A stretch of DNA of 64,000 nucleotides from JAXGPL01 sp040766985. GTDB lineage: Bacteria > Bacillota > Sulfobacillia > JAUYEG01. The stretch is from the NCBI GenBank assembly GCA_040766985.1, contig JAXGPL010000005.1, positions 1-64,000 of the forward strand, read 5' to 3'. Shown in pieces: positions 1-9,710 of this stretch; the first letter of the stretch is position 1; each line of letters begins with the position of its first letter. The translations under genes and the position numbers were made by a program. The notes under the pieces are model-generated. The model worked only from the letters and a program-made list of their open reading frames with translations, did no database searches and was not told the DNA's origin.

Positions 1-117
1 GTTAAGCCGGGTCAGAAACGACGCGTCATACGAGTACGTAAGCAATTCCTGCTCGCGCGCCATTACCCGGTCGGCGCCGGCGATTGCGCGCAGCGTCTGG
101 ATGATCGACTCCGTCAC
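1..117 (-). CDS. FAD-linked oxidase (GlcD-like), N-terminal fragment
   Basis: Only the first 39 codons are inside the window; the gene continues beyond base 1. Translated from a GTG at 117 it reads MTESIIQTLRAIAGADRV and then ELLTYSYDASF, which matches the N-terminus of glycolate-oxidase-type FAD-binding proteins, where a short helix precedes the PCMH FAD domain. The family oxidises 2-hydroxy acids such as glycolate or lactate. A second in-frame GTG at 162 has a GGGGAG sequence about 10 bases upstream and could be the true start. The call rests on this short segment alone. Confidence 0.6.
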   Translation of the reverse strand, partial: MTESIIQTLRAIAGADRVMAREQELLTYSYDASFLTRLN

Positions 118-439
118 CCGGCCAGCTTGCGGCGCTGTACCGGTCTTGGCAGTATTCAGCACTCGGACGACACTCCCCGCTACTCTCGCTGGGTCACCGG
201 CCGCCGCGGCGAGCCGTGGCGAGCCGCAGCGTCTGACGTCATTCTCAACCGATTCGGGTTGCGGTCGCCCCTTCCCTGCCCCGCGCCCCGGGCGCTACGG
301 CGGGGTCGCCGCGAGGCAGGAATATGCGGTCTGTCAACATAACTTAGGTCTGCCGGCCACGGAGAAACCGCGCCCCTACGTACCTTCCGGGTTTCCCATC
401 CGCCGTGCCCACCACATATCGCGGGGTGAGGGCCAGAGC
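118..439. other. Divergent intergenic region
   Basis: This 322-base gap separates the leftward GlcD-like gene from the rightward M20-like gene and must hold promoters for both. On the minus strand there is a TTGACA at about 333-338, but no convincing -10 follows at 16-18 bases. An open frame runs through the gap in phase with the M20-like gene, but its translation is compositionally odd and lacks family similarity, so I place the M20 start at 440 instead. Confidence 0.35.
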
Positions 440-1873
440 ATGCTAACAGCGGACGCGAGGGCGAGAACAGCCTTGCCGGGTCTACCCGGTCTGGCCCTCT
501 CAATCCTCCAGGACCTGATCCGGATCGACACGTCCAACCCGCCGGGCAACGAGCTCGCCGCGGCGCAATATCTTGCGGCGCGCCTTACCTGCGAAGGGCT
601 CACGTGCCAGATCGTCGAGCCCGCTCCGGGGCGTGGCAATCTCATCGCGCGCCTGCCCGCAACGACAAAGCCAAGCGCAGGGCCGTTGCTGCTGATCGGG
701 CACCTCGACTGCGCCCCGTTCGATCCGAGCGAGTGGGCGTACAGGCCCCTCGATGCCAGCATCGCTGACGGGGCCGTCTGGGGACGAGGCGCCATCAACT
801 GCAAGGGACCGCTCGCGGTGTGGTCGGCCATCCTTGCCCAGCTGGCCCGCCTGGACCGCCCCCGCCACAGGGATGCCGTGCTGGTTGCCGGGGCAGATGC
901 ATTTGGCCGCTGGACGCATGGGATGAGCTGGATCCGCGAAAACATGGCGGATTGCCTGGCCGGAGATGCGGCTCTGGGAGAGGGAGGCGGATGGCCCCTG
1001 CACGCCTTCGGCAAGACCTACTACACTTACCAGTGCTCCGAGAAAGGCGTCGTGAAGGCCCGCCTGGCGGCCTCCGGACAGGTCAGTGCTGTTCCCACGA
1101 GGTACAACCGAAGCGTTGCCGGCGGAAACCCGCTGTTTCTTCTTGGGCGGGCTCTGGGCGTCGTAGAGCGTCTTGACCTGCCGCTGCACGTGACGCCGTG
1201 CTTCCAGGCTTTTGTTGAGGCGCTTGCGGCACCACAACCACTCCCCGCGTCTTCGCACATCCGCAGCCTGCTCAGCCCGTTGCTCGCCGGCGAGGCCCTA
1301 AGCCGGGTTGCTGCGGACACAGTGGAGCGTTCGGTGTTGCTCGCCCTGGCGCGCAACACAGTCGCTCCGGCGGCGGTCACGGGAAGCAGCAGGCATTCCA
1401 GCACCCCGGCACCCGTCGAGATCGTCCTCGACTGCAGGATGCTGCCCGGCCAGACTGTCTCAAGCCTGTGCGCGGAGCTTGAGGCGGCCTTGGAGGAAGG
1501 CGGATTGCCCGTCAACGCGGGCGATGCGGGACTGAGTATCGAGGTATTGGCTGAGGAAATTGTGCCGCCCTCTGAATCGCCGCCCGACGCCGACATCGTT
1601 GCGCTCATGGGGCAGGCGGTTTCAGTACACCATCCGGGGTCGCACCTTGTCCCCCTGATGGCACCCGGGCCGAGCAGCAGCCGTTTTACGCGCATGGCGG
1701 GCACCCCTACCTACGGGTTCTTCCCGACGCTGCCCGAAGTGGACCTGAGCGGCGGCTATGGCGCGAACGAGCGAATTCCGCTCGCGAGCCTCAAGTTTGC
1801 CGTTGACGTGCTGTGGGATGTCATGGGCGGCTATGTGTGCGGCCCGGCCCATGTTCCCCTGGCGAGCGCGTAG
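440..1873 (+). CDS. M20-family peptidase homologue with substituted catalytic residues
   Basis: The 477-residue product has the layout of M20 (ArgE/DapE/CPG2) metallopeptidases. GHLDCAPFD lies near residue 86, WGRGAINCKG near 115, ALGEGGG near 180, LDCRMLPG near 330 and GYGANERI near 438. Family members use His, a bridging Asp, a catalytic Glu-Glu pair and a C-terminal His. Here the bridging Asp is Asn (INCKG), the expected DEE segment reads ADAFGRW, and the final His position is Tyr. Only the first His and the later Glu survive. The fold is probably intact but peptidase activity is doubtful. The ATG at 440 follows GGGGTGAGGG and matches the family N-terminus. Confidence 0.75.
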   Translation: MLTADARARTALPGLPGLALSILQDLIRIDTSNPPGNELAAAQYLAARLTCEGLTCQIVEPAPGRGNLIARLPATTKPSAGPLLLIGHLDCAPFDPSEWAYRPLDASIADGAVWGRGAINCKGPLAVWSAILAQLARLDRPRHRDAVLVAGADAFGRWTHGMSWIRENMADCLAGDAALGEGGGWPLHAFGKTYYTYQCSEKGVVKARLAASGQVSAVPTRYNRSVAGGNPLFLLGRALGVVERLDLPLHVTPCFQAFVEALAAPQPLPASSHIRSLLSPLLAGEALSRVAADTVERSVLLALARNTVAPAAVTGSSRHSSTPAPVEIVLDCRMLPGQTVSSLCAELEAALEEGGLPVNAGDAGLSIEVLAEEIVPPSESPPDADIVALMGQAVSVHHPGSHLVPLMAPGPSSSRFTRMAGTPTYGFFPTLPEVDLSGGYGANERIPLASLKFAVDVLWDVMGGYVCGPAHVPLASA

Positions 1874-1954
1874 AACCCGACCGGCCGGGGTCCAATACCC
1901 TGAAACCGAGACTCCGCAACAGCCTCGACGACGGCGCGTCCTCGGGGTGGATCC

Positions 1955-3576
1955 TCACCGCTCATAGACCAGTACGCCGCCCACGAAGGTCATCAAAACC
2001 GCGGCATCTCTGATTTCCTCGGGTGAAGCCTGTCCCAGGTCGCCCTCGACGACGGTCAGATCGGCCAGCTTGCCCGGCTCGATGCTCCCCTTAACCCGCT
2101 CCTCGTAACTCGCATAGGCCCCGTTGATCGTGTAGGCGCGGAGGGCTTCCGCGAAGCCGATCGAGTGCTCCGCCCCCACCACGTTTCCGCGCATCGTCCG
2201 CCTGGTCATCGCGCAGTAGAAGCCGAGGAAGGGGTTGACATAAGTCACCGGAGAATCGGAACCGGCTGCCACCGGTATTCCCGCGTCCATCAGGGCGCGC
2301 ATTGGAAACATCCAGCCTCCCCGCTCCGGCCCGTAGTCCCGCACATACCCGTCGCCGAATTCCCAGGAAAACAAGGGTTGGCGACCGGGACGATGCCCAG
2401 TTGCCTGATCTGCCTGACGTAGTCCGGGTTGAGCATCGCACAGTGCTCGATGCGGTGTCGGCGCGCCGGGGCGTCCGCACCCGATCGCCTGATGGCGTCC
2501 AGCATCATGCCGACCGCTCTGTCGCCGACGCAGTGGGCCGTGACCTGGAAACCTGCCGCCGCGCCGTACGCGACCAATGCGTCGAGTTGTTCGGCAGAAA
2601 AATACAGGATACCGCTGCGGTCCGGCTCGCTCGCGTTGGGCGAGCGCGTGGCGGCTGTTGGACCACTGCTTGATCCGTCGACCATGGCCTTGAGCGGGCC
2701 CATGCGGATCACGGCCCCGCCCAGTCCGGTCACTGCACCGGCCTGCACAGCCGCATCGCCGGCCGAACCCTCGGCCCCAAACCGCATCATCATATAGGTC
2801 CTCAGGTGGGCGGCTCCGGCGTTGTGGGCTTCGATCATCGTGCGGATCTGAAGCGGGCTCATCCCGCTGGCATCGTGCGAACTTGTGATCCCGTGGCGGT
2901 TGTAGTCCCGGCAAGCCTCGATGTATGCTTCGCGCAGGGCGTCCAACGCGGGCGCGAGCAGCAGATGGACGGGTCGGCAGGCCGACTCCCTGAGCACTCC
3001 CGTCGGCACACCCGCCGCGTCACGGTCGATTTCGCCGCCGACCGGGTCCGGCGTCCCCGCGTCGATCCCGGCAAGATGGAGCGCCGCCGAGTTGCAGGCG
3101 AGGATATGCCCGCATGTCCGAGTCAGGGCCACCGGGTGGTCGGGCGCCGCCTGGTCGAGGTCGGCGCGCAGTGGGTGTCGGCCTTCAGCGAGCTTTTTCT
3201 GATCGTATCCTCGCCCGACGATCCACGTATCCTTCGGCGCGGCAGCTGCCGCCGCCCGGACCTTGGCTACGATATCCGCCACCGAGGCCACGCCGTGCTT
3301 GCAGTCCAGCGCCGCCATATCCTGGCCGTGCCCTGTGATGTGGCTATGTGCGTCGATCAGGCCCGGCAGTAGGCACTTGCCCTGGAGGTCGATGACCTTT
3401 GTCCCGGGCCCCACGAGATGCAGCAAATCTGGCACGCCACCGGTCCCGATGATCCGCCCGTCGCGGACGGCGCAGGCGCCGACGACGCTATCCCCGGAAT
3501 CGACGGTGTAAACCGGACCTCCGCGCAAAAGGAGGTCGGCGAAGTGCCGCTGATCGGTTCTGATCCCATCCGTCAC
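1955..3576 (-). CDS. YtcJ-like amidohydrolase, broken by one indel
   Basis: This is a metal-dependent amidohydrolase of the YtcJ/exoenzyme regulatory type, about 540 residues when repaired. The N-terminal half carries LLPGLIDAHSHITGHG, the HxH metal site, and later VTAHCVGDRA and HRIEHCAML. The C-terminal half carries AAGSDSPVTYVNPF, KGSIEPGKLADLTVV and a terminal VLVYER. The two halves are in different frames joined at 2368-2371, an A4 run; restoring one base gives NPCFSWEFGDGY. The GTG start at 3576 follows GGGGGAGGG at a spacing of 7. It is last in the minus-strand run from argF. Substrate is unknown. Confidence 0.8.
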
Positions 3577-3609
3577 GGCAGTGCCCTCCCCCGGACTATG
3601 CCCGGCCCT

Positions 3610-4694
3610 TTACATCGCGGCCTGGCCGGGAAGCGGCCGCGCCCTCAGGACGCCCGCGTCGAGCAGGAGCGTGGACCATGATTCCATCGCGTGCCGGTAC
3701 GTCATGACCAGGTCAAGGGGAAACAGATCGCCGACCTGTGACGTCCCGGCCTCCTTGCGCAGCCGGATCGACGACCGCCTCCCACCGCGGACCAGAGCCA
3801 ACCGGCCGCCCCGCCGCCGCCTGCGCCGGACCTGCACGCTGGGCGGCACTTCCAGCAAGAAAGCGATCCCGAAGTGTACGCGGCCGACGGCGCTCTGGTC
3901 GTCGTTGATCACTCCCAGCAGCAGAGCTGTGCGCCCGGTGGAACCGCGACTTCCTCGCGCAGCTCGCGCCTGATGCCATGAAACAGGGGATGCTCGTGAG
4001 AGCGTGGGCCCGCCAGCGGCTCCACGAGGGCGCGCAGGTCCGGGGCAAACTTGAGCCTGCGGATGACCCGCCGGGTTGGACGGTCGGTCTCCCCGGGCGA
4101 CGTGCCTGCCGGACGCCCCTGCTGACGCAACGGCGCGCCCCCTGGCGAACCAGCCTGACCGCCGCTCCACCGGGTGACTGCCGGGCGCCCGCCGCGCTGC
4201 GAACGTTGCGGCAAGGACGCAGCAACCACCCTCCGGGCCGCCGCATGGTCTTGAGCCGAATGCGCCGGCAGCGCCGCCGCTGCCGCCCGTGGCGCCTGCC
4301 TGCCGCGTGACGGTCCGGCTGCCCCCTCCGCGGACCGTTCGCCGCGTCTCGCCGCGGGAGCGCGCACAACGGGAGGGACCAGAACGTCGGAGGAATTGAC
4401 GTGCCCGCCAAGCCCGATCGAGTAAAGGCGTCCCAACCGCGGGTCGCCGCCCCGGGTGCGCTGGAAAATCATGTACTGGTAACGCTGGTCCGGACCGGGA
4501 CAGGTCTGCAGGACGACATACGGGATGATCTGTTTGTACCGCTCGTCGGACTCCGCACGCCGGCGTGGCATGAACAGGTGCTCCTCCAGGCAGCGGCCGA
4601 AGTAGCCTTCCGCGTTAGGACTGAAGCCCTGGAAGACGGGGCTCCGGCCGAACAGGGCCTGCCGCGGGACGACCATCACCAGTTCGTCGGTCAC
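3610..4694 (-). CDS. NUDIX-type phosphoesterase with large low-complexity insert, frame-broken
   Basis: The N-terminal part reads MVVPRQALFG, PVFQGFSPNAE, YMIFQRTRGGDPRLG and YSIGLGGHVN. The C-terminal part has a NUDIX-box-like HGIRRELREEVAVPPG and then LLLGVINDDQSAVGRVHFGI. These are hallmarks of a MutT/NUDIX subfamily annotated as phosphoesterase. Between GGHVN and the NUDIX box lies an Ala/Arg/Gly/Pro-rich stretch of roughly 100 residues that relatives usually lack. A one-base loss near 3920 (CTCTGCTGCTGG) moves the C-terminus into another frame. The GTG start at 4694 overlaps the stop of the MBL gene upstream, so translation is probably coupled. Confidence 0.65.
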
Positions 4695-5557
4695 TTGGCC
4701 TGGGCCTCGCTCTGGACCTCGTCGAGGATAACCCCGACGTTGAGCTGATGCATCCGCTCGTACCCCTCGGCCGCGAACCGCGGGAACTCCCCCGCCCTGG
4801 CGAGGATCTCGTCGCGGCCAAGGCCGCGGGCGAGCATGTCCTCGCACTTACCGCGGGTTTCGCGGAAGTAGCTGATGTGGTGGTCGCACTGGCGCAGGGT
4901 CTCTGCCGCGTCGCAGACTGGCCCGTGGCCGGGAACCAGAACCTCCGGCCCGAGCCGCTTGATATGCTCGAGGGCCGCGACCCAGCTTGGCGTATGGGCC
5001 TGCCTGACGAAGGGATACCGTCCGACGAAGAACAGGTCGCCCCCGAAGAGGACGCCTTGATCGGGGACGAAAACCATGGAATGGCCCGGCGTATGGCCGG
5101 CCGTCAACCGGATGTCGATGCGCCGGTCCTGAGCCGCCGCGCCAGAGCCCGCCGCTTTGCCGACGTGGAGGGTAAGGCCGCTCGCAAAGGTCACTGAGGG
5201 AAGGACGATCCGCAGCCCCTCAAGGCGCTCGCCCAGAGTCTGCCGGAAATTGCGCAGTTCCGCCGGCGACCAGGAGCTTTGGAGGTTATCGGCCATCCGT
5301 TTGCGGCACGCCTCACTGGCCACCACCGGCGCGCCGAACACCTGGTTGCCGAAGGTGTGGTCCGCGTGCTGGTGGGTGTTGACAACAGCCAGAACCGGCG
5401 CCGTAGTATGCTTGCCCACAAAGGCTGCGATGTCCCTGCCGTCCGCCGGGGAGTACATCGTATCGACGATCACAACGCTCTCCTCGCCGGCAATGAAACC
5501 CGCGTTGACCCGCCCGTGCAGCGCGCCGATACCCGGTCGGACAATGATTTCGTCCAC
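4691..5557 (-). CDS. MBL-fold metallo-hydrolase
   Basis: The 288-residue product is a metallo-beta-lactamase-fold hydrolase. The metal motif THQHADHT lies near residue 61. The further ligands are in AGHTPGHS, the Asp of FGGDLFF and the His of VPGHGPVCD. There is no signal peptide, so it is cytosolic. It resembles glyoxalase-II-like or SoxH-like hydrolases acting on thioesters or small esters, but the substrate cannot be named. The GTG start lies 3 bases after the panB stop and the stop overlaps the NUDIX gene, so the three genes form a tight transcription unit. Confidence 0.85.
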   Translation of the reverse strand: MDEIIVRPGIGALHGRVNAGFIAGEESVVIVDTMYSPADGRDIAAFVGKHTTAPVLAVVNTHQHADHTFGNQVFGAPVVASEACRKRMADNLQSSWSPAELRNFRQTLGERLEGLRIVLPSVTFASGLTLHVGKAAGSGAAAQDRRIDIRLTAGHTPGHSMVFVPDQGVLFGGDLFFVGRYPFVRQAHTPSWVAALEHIKRLGPEVLVPGHGPVCDAAETLRQCDHHISYFRETRGKCEDMLARGLGRDEILARAGEFPRFAAEGYERMHQLNVGVILDEVQSEAQAK

Positions 5558-5560
5558 GGG

Positions 5561-6421
5561 CTATTCCCCCAGCATCTCGCGAAGCCGCTTCAGTTCGGCG
5601 GCCGGAATTCCGTAGCAGTGTTCCTTGGCCGGGAATGCACCCGACTCCACTTCCTGCTTGAACTGTGATATCGCCTCGAGGATGACGCGGTTGAGGTCGG
5701 CGTATTTCTTGACGAACCGTGGCGTAAAACGATCGAAAAAGCCCAGCATGTCGTGGACGATGAGCAGGTTGCCGTGGCACTTGCCGCCCGAACCGATGCT
5801 GATCACCGGCACCGAACTCCGCTTGGCGATAATCTCGCAGACCTGCTCGGGCACCGCTTCGACGAGGAGGGAGCAGATACCGGCTTCCTCCAGGACCTTG
5901 GCGTCCTGGATCAGGCGCTGGGCCGTCTCGGCCGAGCGGCCCTGTGATTTGAAACCGCCCAACTGGGCCAGCGACTGTGGTGTAAGGCCGATGTGGCCCA
6001 TCACGGGGATCGTCGCCTTGACGAGCCCTCGCACGACGTCGGCGACGTTGGCGCCGCCCTCCAGCTTGACGCAATCGCATTCAGCCTCGGCCATGAACCG
6101 GCCGGCGTTGCGGATGGCGGTTTCCACGCTTGGCTGGTAGGTCATGTAGGGCATGTCGCCGATCAGGAACGCCGTCGGGGCCGCCCGCCGCACCGCCGCA
6201 GCGTGGTTGACCATCTCGTCCATCGTGACCGGCAGGGTAGTCTCGTAACCCAGCACGGTCATGCCCATGGAGTCGCCGACGAGGATGATGTCGATCCCCG
6301 CACGCTCCTCCAACAATCCCAACGGGTAATCGTAGGCCGTGAGCATCGTGATCTGCTCACCGCGATGCATCTTTTCGTGAAGAGTGTGGATCGTGACCTT
6401 TTGTCTCTGGCTCTCCGCCAC
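5561..6421 (-). CDS. panB: 3-methyl-2-oxobutanoate hydroxymethyltransferase
   Basis: PanB transfers a hydroxymethyl group from 5,10-methylene-THF to alpha-ketoisovalerate, the first step of pantothenate and CoA synthesis. Diagnostic segments are MLTAYDYPLGLLEE, ILVGDSMGMTVLGYETTLPV, FMAEAECDCVKLEGG, MGHIGLTPQS and the metal and substrate loop ISIGSGGKCHG. The length of 286 residues is normal. I choose the GTG at 6421 because AGGGAGGGA sits about 6 bases upstream and the following AESQRQKVTIHTLHEKM matches the usual PanB N-terminus. No panC or panD is nearby. It lies within an operon containing the aldehyde oxidoreductase genes. Confidence 0.95.
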   Translation of the reverse strand: MAESQRQKVTIHTLHEKMHRGEQITMLTAYDYPLGLLEERAGIDIILVGDSMGMTVLGYETTLPVTMDEMVNHAAAVRRAAPTAFLIGDMPYMTYQPSVETAIRNAGRFMAEAECDCVKLEGGANVADVVRGLVKATIPVMGHIGLTPQSLAQLGGFKSQGRSAETAQRLIQDAKVLEEAGICSLLVEAVPEQVCEIIAKRSSVPVISIGSGGKCHGNLLIVHDMLGFFDRFTPRFVKKYADLNRVILEAISQFKQEVESGAFPAKEHCYGIPAAELKRLREMLGE

Positions 6422-6524
6422 ACCGTATCCCTCCCTTAGGTCAAGCCGGGGCTGCTCCCCCTTGAGCCGCAAGTTCCCGACCTGTGGGCGGTTCCCCTGC
6501 CCGCCCGCCGGCCGCCGCGCTTCG

Positions 6525-6851
6525 CTATCCCCCCGGAATCGGGGGGATCAGGTAGAGGGGACCCGGGCCGACGGGACGGCGCAGCCCGTCCGGAAAGCTG
6601 ACCTGCTCTCCGTCCAGCAGCACCATCACGGCGCCGAGTTGCGGGTCCTCGCCCCGCCCGGCCGGCAGAGTCGCAAACCAGGGGTGACAGTCTTTGCCCA
6701 GGCGGACCAGAAGTTCACCGACCACTTCGCCAGGCCTGGCAGTCACCTGAAACCGCCCGCGGCCGACAATCGTCACCAACTCGCCGGTGAGTACGATGTC
6801 CAGAACCTGCGGCCCGCCGGGAGCGCCGGAGTCACGGTCGTTCACCGCCAC
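6525..6851 (-). CDS. MoaD/ThiS-like sulfur-carrier-type protein
   Basis: This 108-residue protein begins directly after the stop of the aldehyde ferredoxin oxidoreductase gene (TAG then GTG). It ends PLYLIPPIPGG, the double-glycine C-terminus of ubiquitin-like MoaD/ThiS carriers. The pattern LLDGEQVSFPDGLRRPV also fits the final strands of that fold. MoaD donates sulfur for molybdopterin synthesis, and MoaD-like genes commonly sit beside tungsten aldehyde oxidoreductases. It therefore probably serves the tungstopterin cofactor of its neighbour. Overall similarity is modest, so the call leans on the GG tail and the context. Confidence 0.75.
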   Translation of the reverse strand: MAVNDRDSGAPGGPQVLDIVLTGELVTIVGRGRFQVTARPGEVVGELLVRLGKDCHPWFATLPAGRGEDPQLGAVMVLLDGEQVSFPDGLRRPVGPGPLYLIPPIPGG

Positions 6852-8732
6852 CTATGCTCCATCCCCGGGGTATATCTCCGCGGCGACGTCGGCGAGCCCG
6901 GCTTCGCGGAGTGTTGTGGCCGTCGGCCGGCCGGAGCGGTCCCAGCCCTGGGCGGCGTAGTACTCAGCCGTCAGGGCTGGCAGGTCGATCGTGATGCCTT
7001 GGAGCGGCCCCTTGTCGAGCGGCGGGACGCCCATGGCTCGCGGCGGCAAATGGAAGTGGGTGGCCGGGGCGATCCCTTCGCGGATGTTGAAGGCTCCGCG
7101 CAGCGCTGCAACCCGGCGGCCGATCCGCTCGAAGTCGTCCAAAGTGTACTCCTCTCCCGTTGCGGCCGTCAGGAACTCCGGCCAACCGTAGACGTTCATC
7201 CGCTGGATGGCGAACATGCACAGGCCGCAGCAGTAGGCCGCGTGCATGATGTTCTGGATCCTGGCGGCGTATTCGCCCTTGCCGGCGTATCGGTGGCGTT
7301 CGATCTTCACCGGCAGTTCGAGCCCTGGCAGGCCGGGCCCGTTCTCATACGCGACGAGGCCGAGTTGCGTGTGCCGGCCCGGCGTTGCGTCACTGACGTA
7401 GTACGTTCCCCAGGACGGCGCGTACTTGGGGTCGTGCGCCGGAAGTTCCTGGCCCCCCACGTGGATGGCAAACTTCTCCGAACCACGCCCGATCTTTCGC
7501 GCCGCGGCGGCCGAGCCCATCTGCAGGAGTCCGCCGAAACCCTCGCCGGAAGCCATCAGCTCTGTCAGCCTGACGATGGTCTCGTGGTCGCCCCAGCGAA
7601 GCTCCAAACCGCCTGTGACTTCGGTCGTGAGCAGTCCGTTCTCAAAGCACTCAATCGCCCACGCGACGGTCGCCCCGGCGGAAATCGTGTCGAGGCCGTT
7701 GCGATTACAGATGTCGTTGATCTTGATCAGCGACTCGACGTTGGAATTCAGCAGGTTGTTGCCGAACATGGCGCAGGTTTCGTATTCGGGCTTGTGGGCC
7801 TCCTCTGTCCGGTAGGGTCCCTTCTCAACGCGGTAGAGGCCGCCGCACGCGATGTTACAGTGCCAACACCCGTATTTGCGGAACTGGTACGAGAGGAGCG
7901 TGTCGTCGCTGATCTTCGTGGCGTCCGGGAAATCGACGCCGGCCATCGACCAGTTGCGAACCGGCGAGTCGTTGCTGAAGGCCGAACTAGCTACGTGATC
8001 GATCGTGCCGTACTTGTTGAAGTGCTTGACCCGCGGGTTCGCCGCCATCTCCGCAACGTATTTGCGGCGCAGGGTAGCCATCCCCTCGGGATCGGCAATC
8101 GGGACGGGCCCGGCTCCTCTGGCGGCGACGGCCTTCAGCCGTTTGCTTCCCATGACCGCGCCAAGGCCGGACCTGCCGGCCGCGCGACCGTAGTCGTTGA
8201 TGATCGCGGCGATCAGGCTCCCCTGCTCCCCTGCCCGGCCGATGCACGCCACTCGCGTGTCCTTGCCGTGCCTGTTGCGCAGCTCATCCTCGGTGGCGAA
8301 AGCGTCGCTGGCGCCCCATAGATCGCCCGCAGGGAGCAATTGGGGACCGTCGGGCCCAACGAACAGGGATACCGGCTCGGGGGCGATACCGGAGAAGAAG
8401 ACGGCATCGTACCCGGCCATCTTGAGGGCGGGGCCGAAGTAGCCGCCGCAGTTTGAGTCGCCCCAGGTCCCCGTTAGCGGCGACTTGCCGCACACCGTAA
8501 AGCGGCAGCCGGTGATCGCGGGAGTGCCGACGAGCGGCCCCGTTGTAAACGCGAGGATGTTCTCGGGCCCAAGAGGATCCATACCGCCCGCTGCCGCGAG
8601 AAGATGATCCGGCGCGCCCAGGCCGTACCCACCGAGAAGGTCGCGGTAGATGGCCGGGTCAAGGTGTTCGGTCGCAAGAGCGCCGGTTTCAAGGTCGACA
8701 TTGAGGATCCTGCCGGTGTTGCCGCCGCGCAT
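6852..8732 (-). CDS. aor: Aldehyde ferredoxin oxidoreductase
   Basis: The 626-residue product is a full-length tungsten- or molybdenum-pterin aldehyde ferredoxin oxidoreductase, which oxidises aldehydes to acids and reduces ferredoxin in the cytosol. The N-terminal domain reads GGNTGRILNVDLETG and FTTGPLVGTPAITGCR. The pterin-binding loop is AAGRSGLGAVMGSKRLKA. The [4Fe-4S] ligands are CWHCNIAC near residue 290 and a later Cys in YCCGLCMF. The ATG at 8732 has GAGGG 7 bases upstream. The MoaD-like gene abuts its end. The exact substrate is not readable from sequence; amino-acid-derived aldehydes would suit the surrounding genes. Confidence 0.93.
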   Translation of the reverse strand: MRGGNTGRILNVDLETGALATEHLDPAIYRDLLGGYGLGAPDHLLAAAGGMDPLGPENILAFTTGPLVGTPAITGCRFTVCGKSPLTGTWGDSNCGGYFGPALKMAGYDAVFFSGIAPEPVSLFVGPDGPQLLPAGDLWGASDAFATEDELRNRHGKDTRVACIGRAGEQGSLIAAIINDYGRAAGRSGLGAVMGSKRLKAVAARGAGPVPIADPEGMATLRRKYVAEMAANPRVKHFNKYGTIDHVASSAFSNDSPVRNWSMAGVDFPDATKISDDTLLSYQFRKYGCWHCNIACGGLYRVEKGPYRTEEAHKPEYETCAMFGNNLLNSNVESLIKINDICNRNGLDTISAGATVAWAIECFENGLLTTEVTGGLELRWGDHETIVRLTELMASGEGFGGLLQMGSAAAARKIGRGSEKFAIHVGGQELPAHDPKYAPSWGTYYVSDATPGRHTQLGLVAYENGPGLPGLELPVKIERHRYAGKGEYAARIQNIMHAAYCCGLCMFAIQRMNVYGWPEFLTAATGEEYTLDDFERIGRRVAALRGAFNIREGIAPATHFHLPPRAMGVPPLDKGPLQGITIDLPALTAEYYAAQGWDRSGRPTATTLREAGLADVAAEIYPGDGA

Positions 8733-8742
8733 GTCGTCGCCC

Positions 8743-9707
8743 TCAAATCAAAGCGAATCGTGAATGTCGTTCGCAGCAGGGCCGCCGGGCTCGTCTAGGC
8801 ACGGAGATCGTGGCGGAACGAGCCGACCTGACGGCGATGTCGCCGCAGAGCCAGGCAAGGCACGCGACTAGGCCCAGGCCGAGGGACCACGCGGACTATC
8901 GTGCCCAGGGGCCGATGCTGAACGCCGCAGCCTCGGCCAACAGGACTGAATCGGTCTCCGTCCGGACGTCCCAGTGTAGCGCACCACCCGCTCTCGCAGG
9001 GGCGTTGGTGCTGATCACGCGCCCGGGAAGCTCAAGACGCACCGCGGCGTCGAGGCCGGTGCGGCCCAGCCGCTCGAGGATCCGGCGAAGGAAACCGTCC
9101 GGCCCGCCGAGCGACATGAACGCCCTGTAGATCGTGACCGGCCCCCATCGCTGCGCCTCGCACCGCACGACGACCCCGTCGGCAAGGAAGCCCGGAACCT
9201 CGGCCAGCGGCTCGGCAGTGGCGAGGCTGAGGACCCACCCGGAGTTGCCCCTGGCCTCACTGGCCACAAGGCCGGTGGCCTGCAGTTGGTCGACTTTCAG
9301 GGGCCGGACTGGTGCGGGTTCGGGGCCCGCCCCGGCCAGTTCGATGAGACACGACGACATTATCCGCGTCTGGGAGCACCCGGATCAGGAGTTCAAGGCT
9401 CCCCGCCTGCTCGGTCGCTGGCGAAGCCCATGCCGGGCGGGCCGCGATTGCCATGCCGCCGGCCTGCGCGCTGTGCGTCGTTGAAGCCACCGCGGCGGGC
9501 GTTGCTGCGGCGGGCCGTGCAGATGCCGTTGGTGCGGCGGATACTGCAAAAGGCGGCGAGTGTCGGTGAGGCGGGTGCGGCTGCGGCAGCGCCGGGCGCA
9601 AGCCCGGTCCCGGCCACGCCCGTGAACAGACCGGTCACCAGAACCAGCACCAACGGCGCTTGCTTAGCCTTGCCCGCGGCCGTACAACCGGGTGTCCTCA
9701 AGCGCAA
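8743..9707 (-). CDS. LppM-like membrane-anchored protein, multiply frame-broken
   Basis: Pieces of one protein lie in different frames. The N-terminus (about 9560-9707) has a hydrophobic signal-like stretch, APLVLVLVTGLFTGVAGTG. A short segment near 9360-9400 reads SLELLIRVLPDADNV. The main body (8896-9360) ends with VRLELPGRVISTNAPARAGG and HWDVRTETDSVLLAEA, the pattern of LppM/DUF3153-type domains. In a third frame a membrane segment follows, WSLGLGLVACLAWLCGDIAV, ending in a stop at 8743. The stop lies 10 bases before the aldehyde oxidoreductase start, which supports one continuous gene. Breaks are near 9360 and 8890. The role is unknown, probably envelope-associated. Confidence 0.5.
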
Positions 9708-9710
9708 TAC

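Noticed and set aside
6384..8321. Long plus-strand open frame of 645 codons opposite the aldehyde oxidoreductase
   Set aside because: It is the antisense of a highly conserved gene, has no family similarity and an Arg/Val-rich composition expected from reading GC-rich codons backwards.
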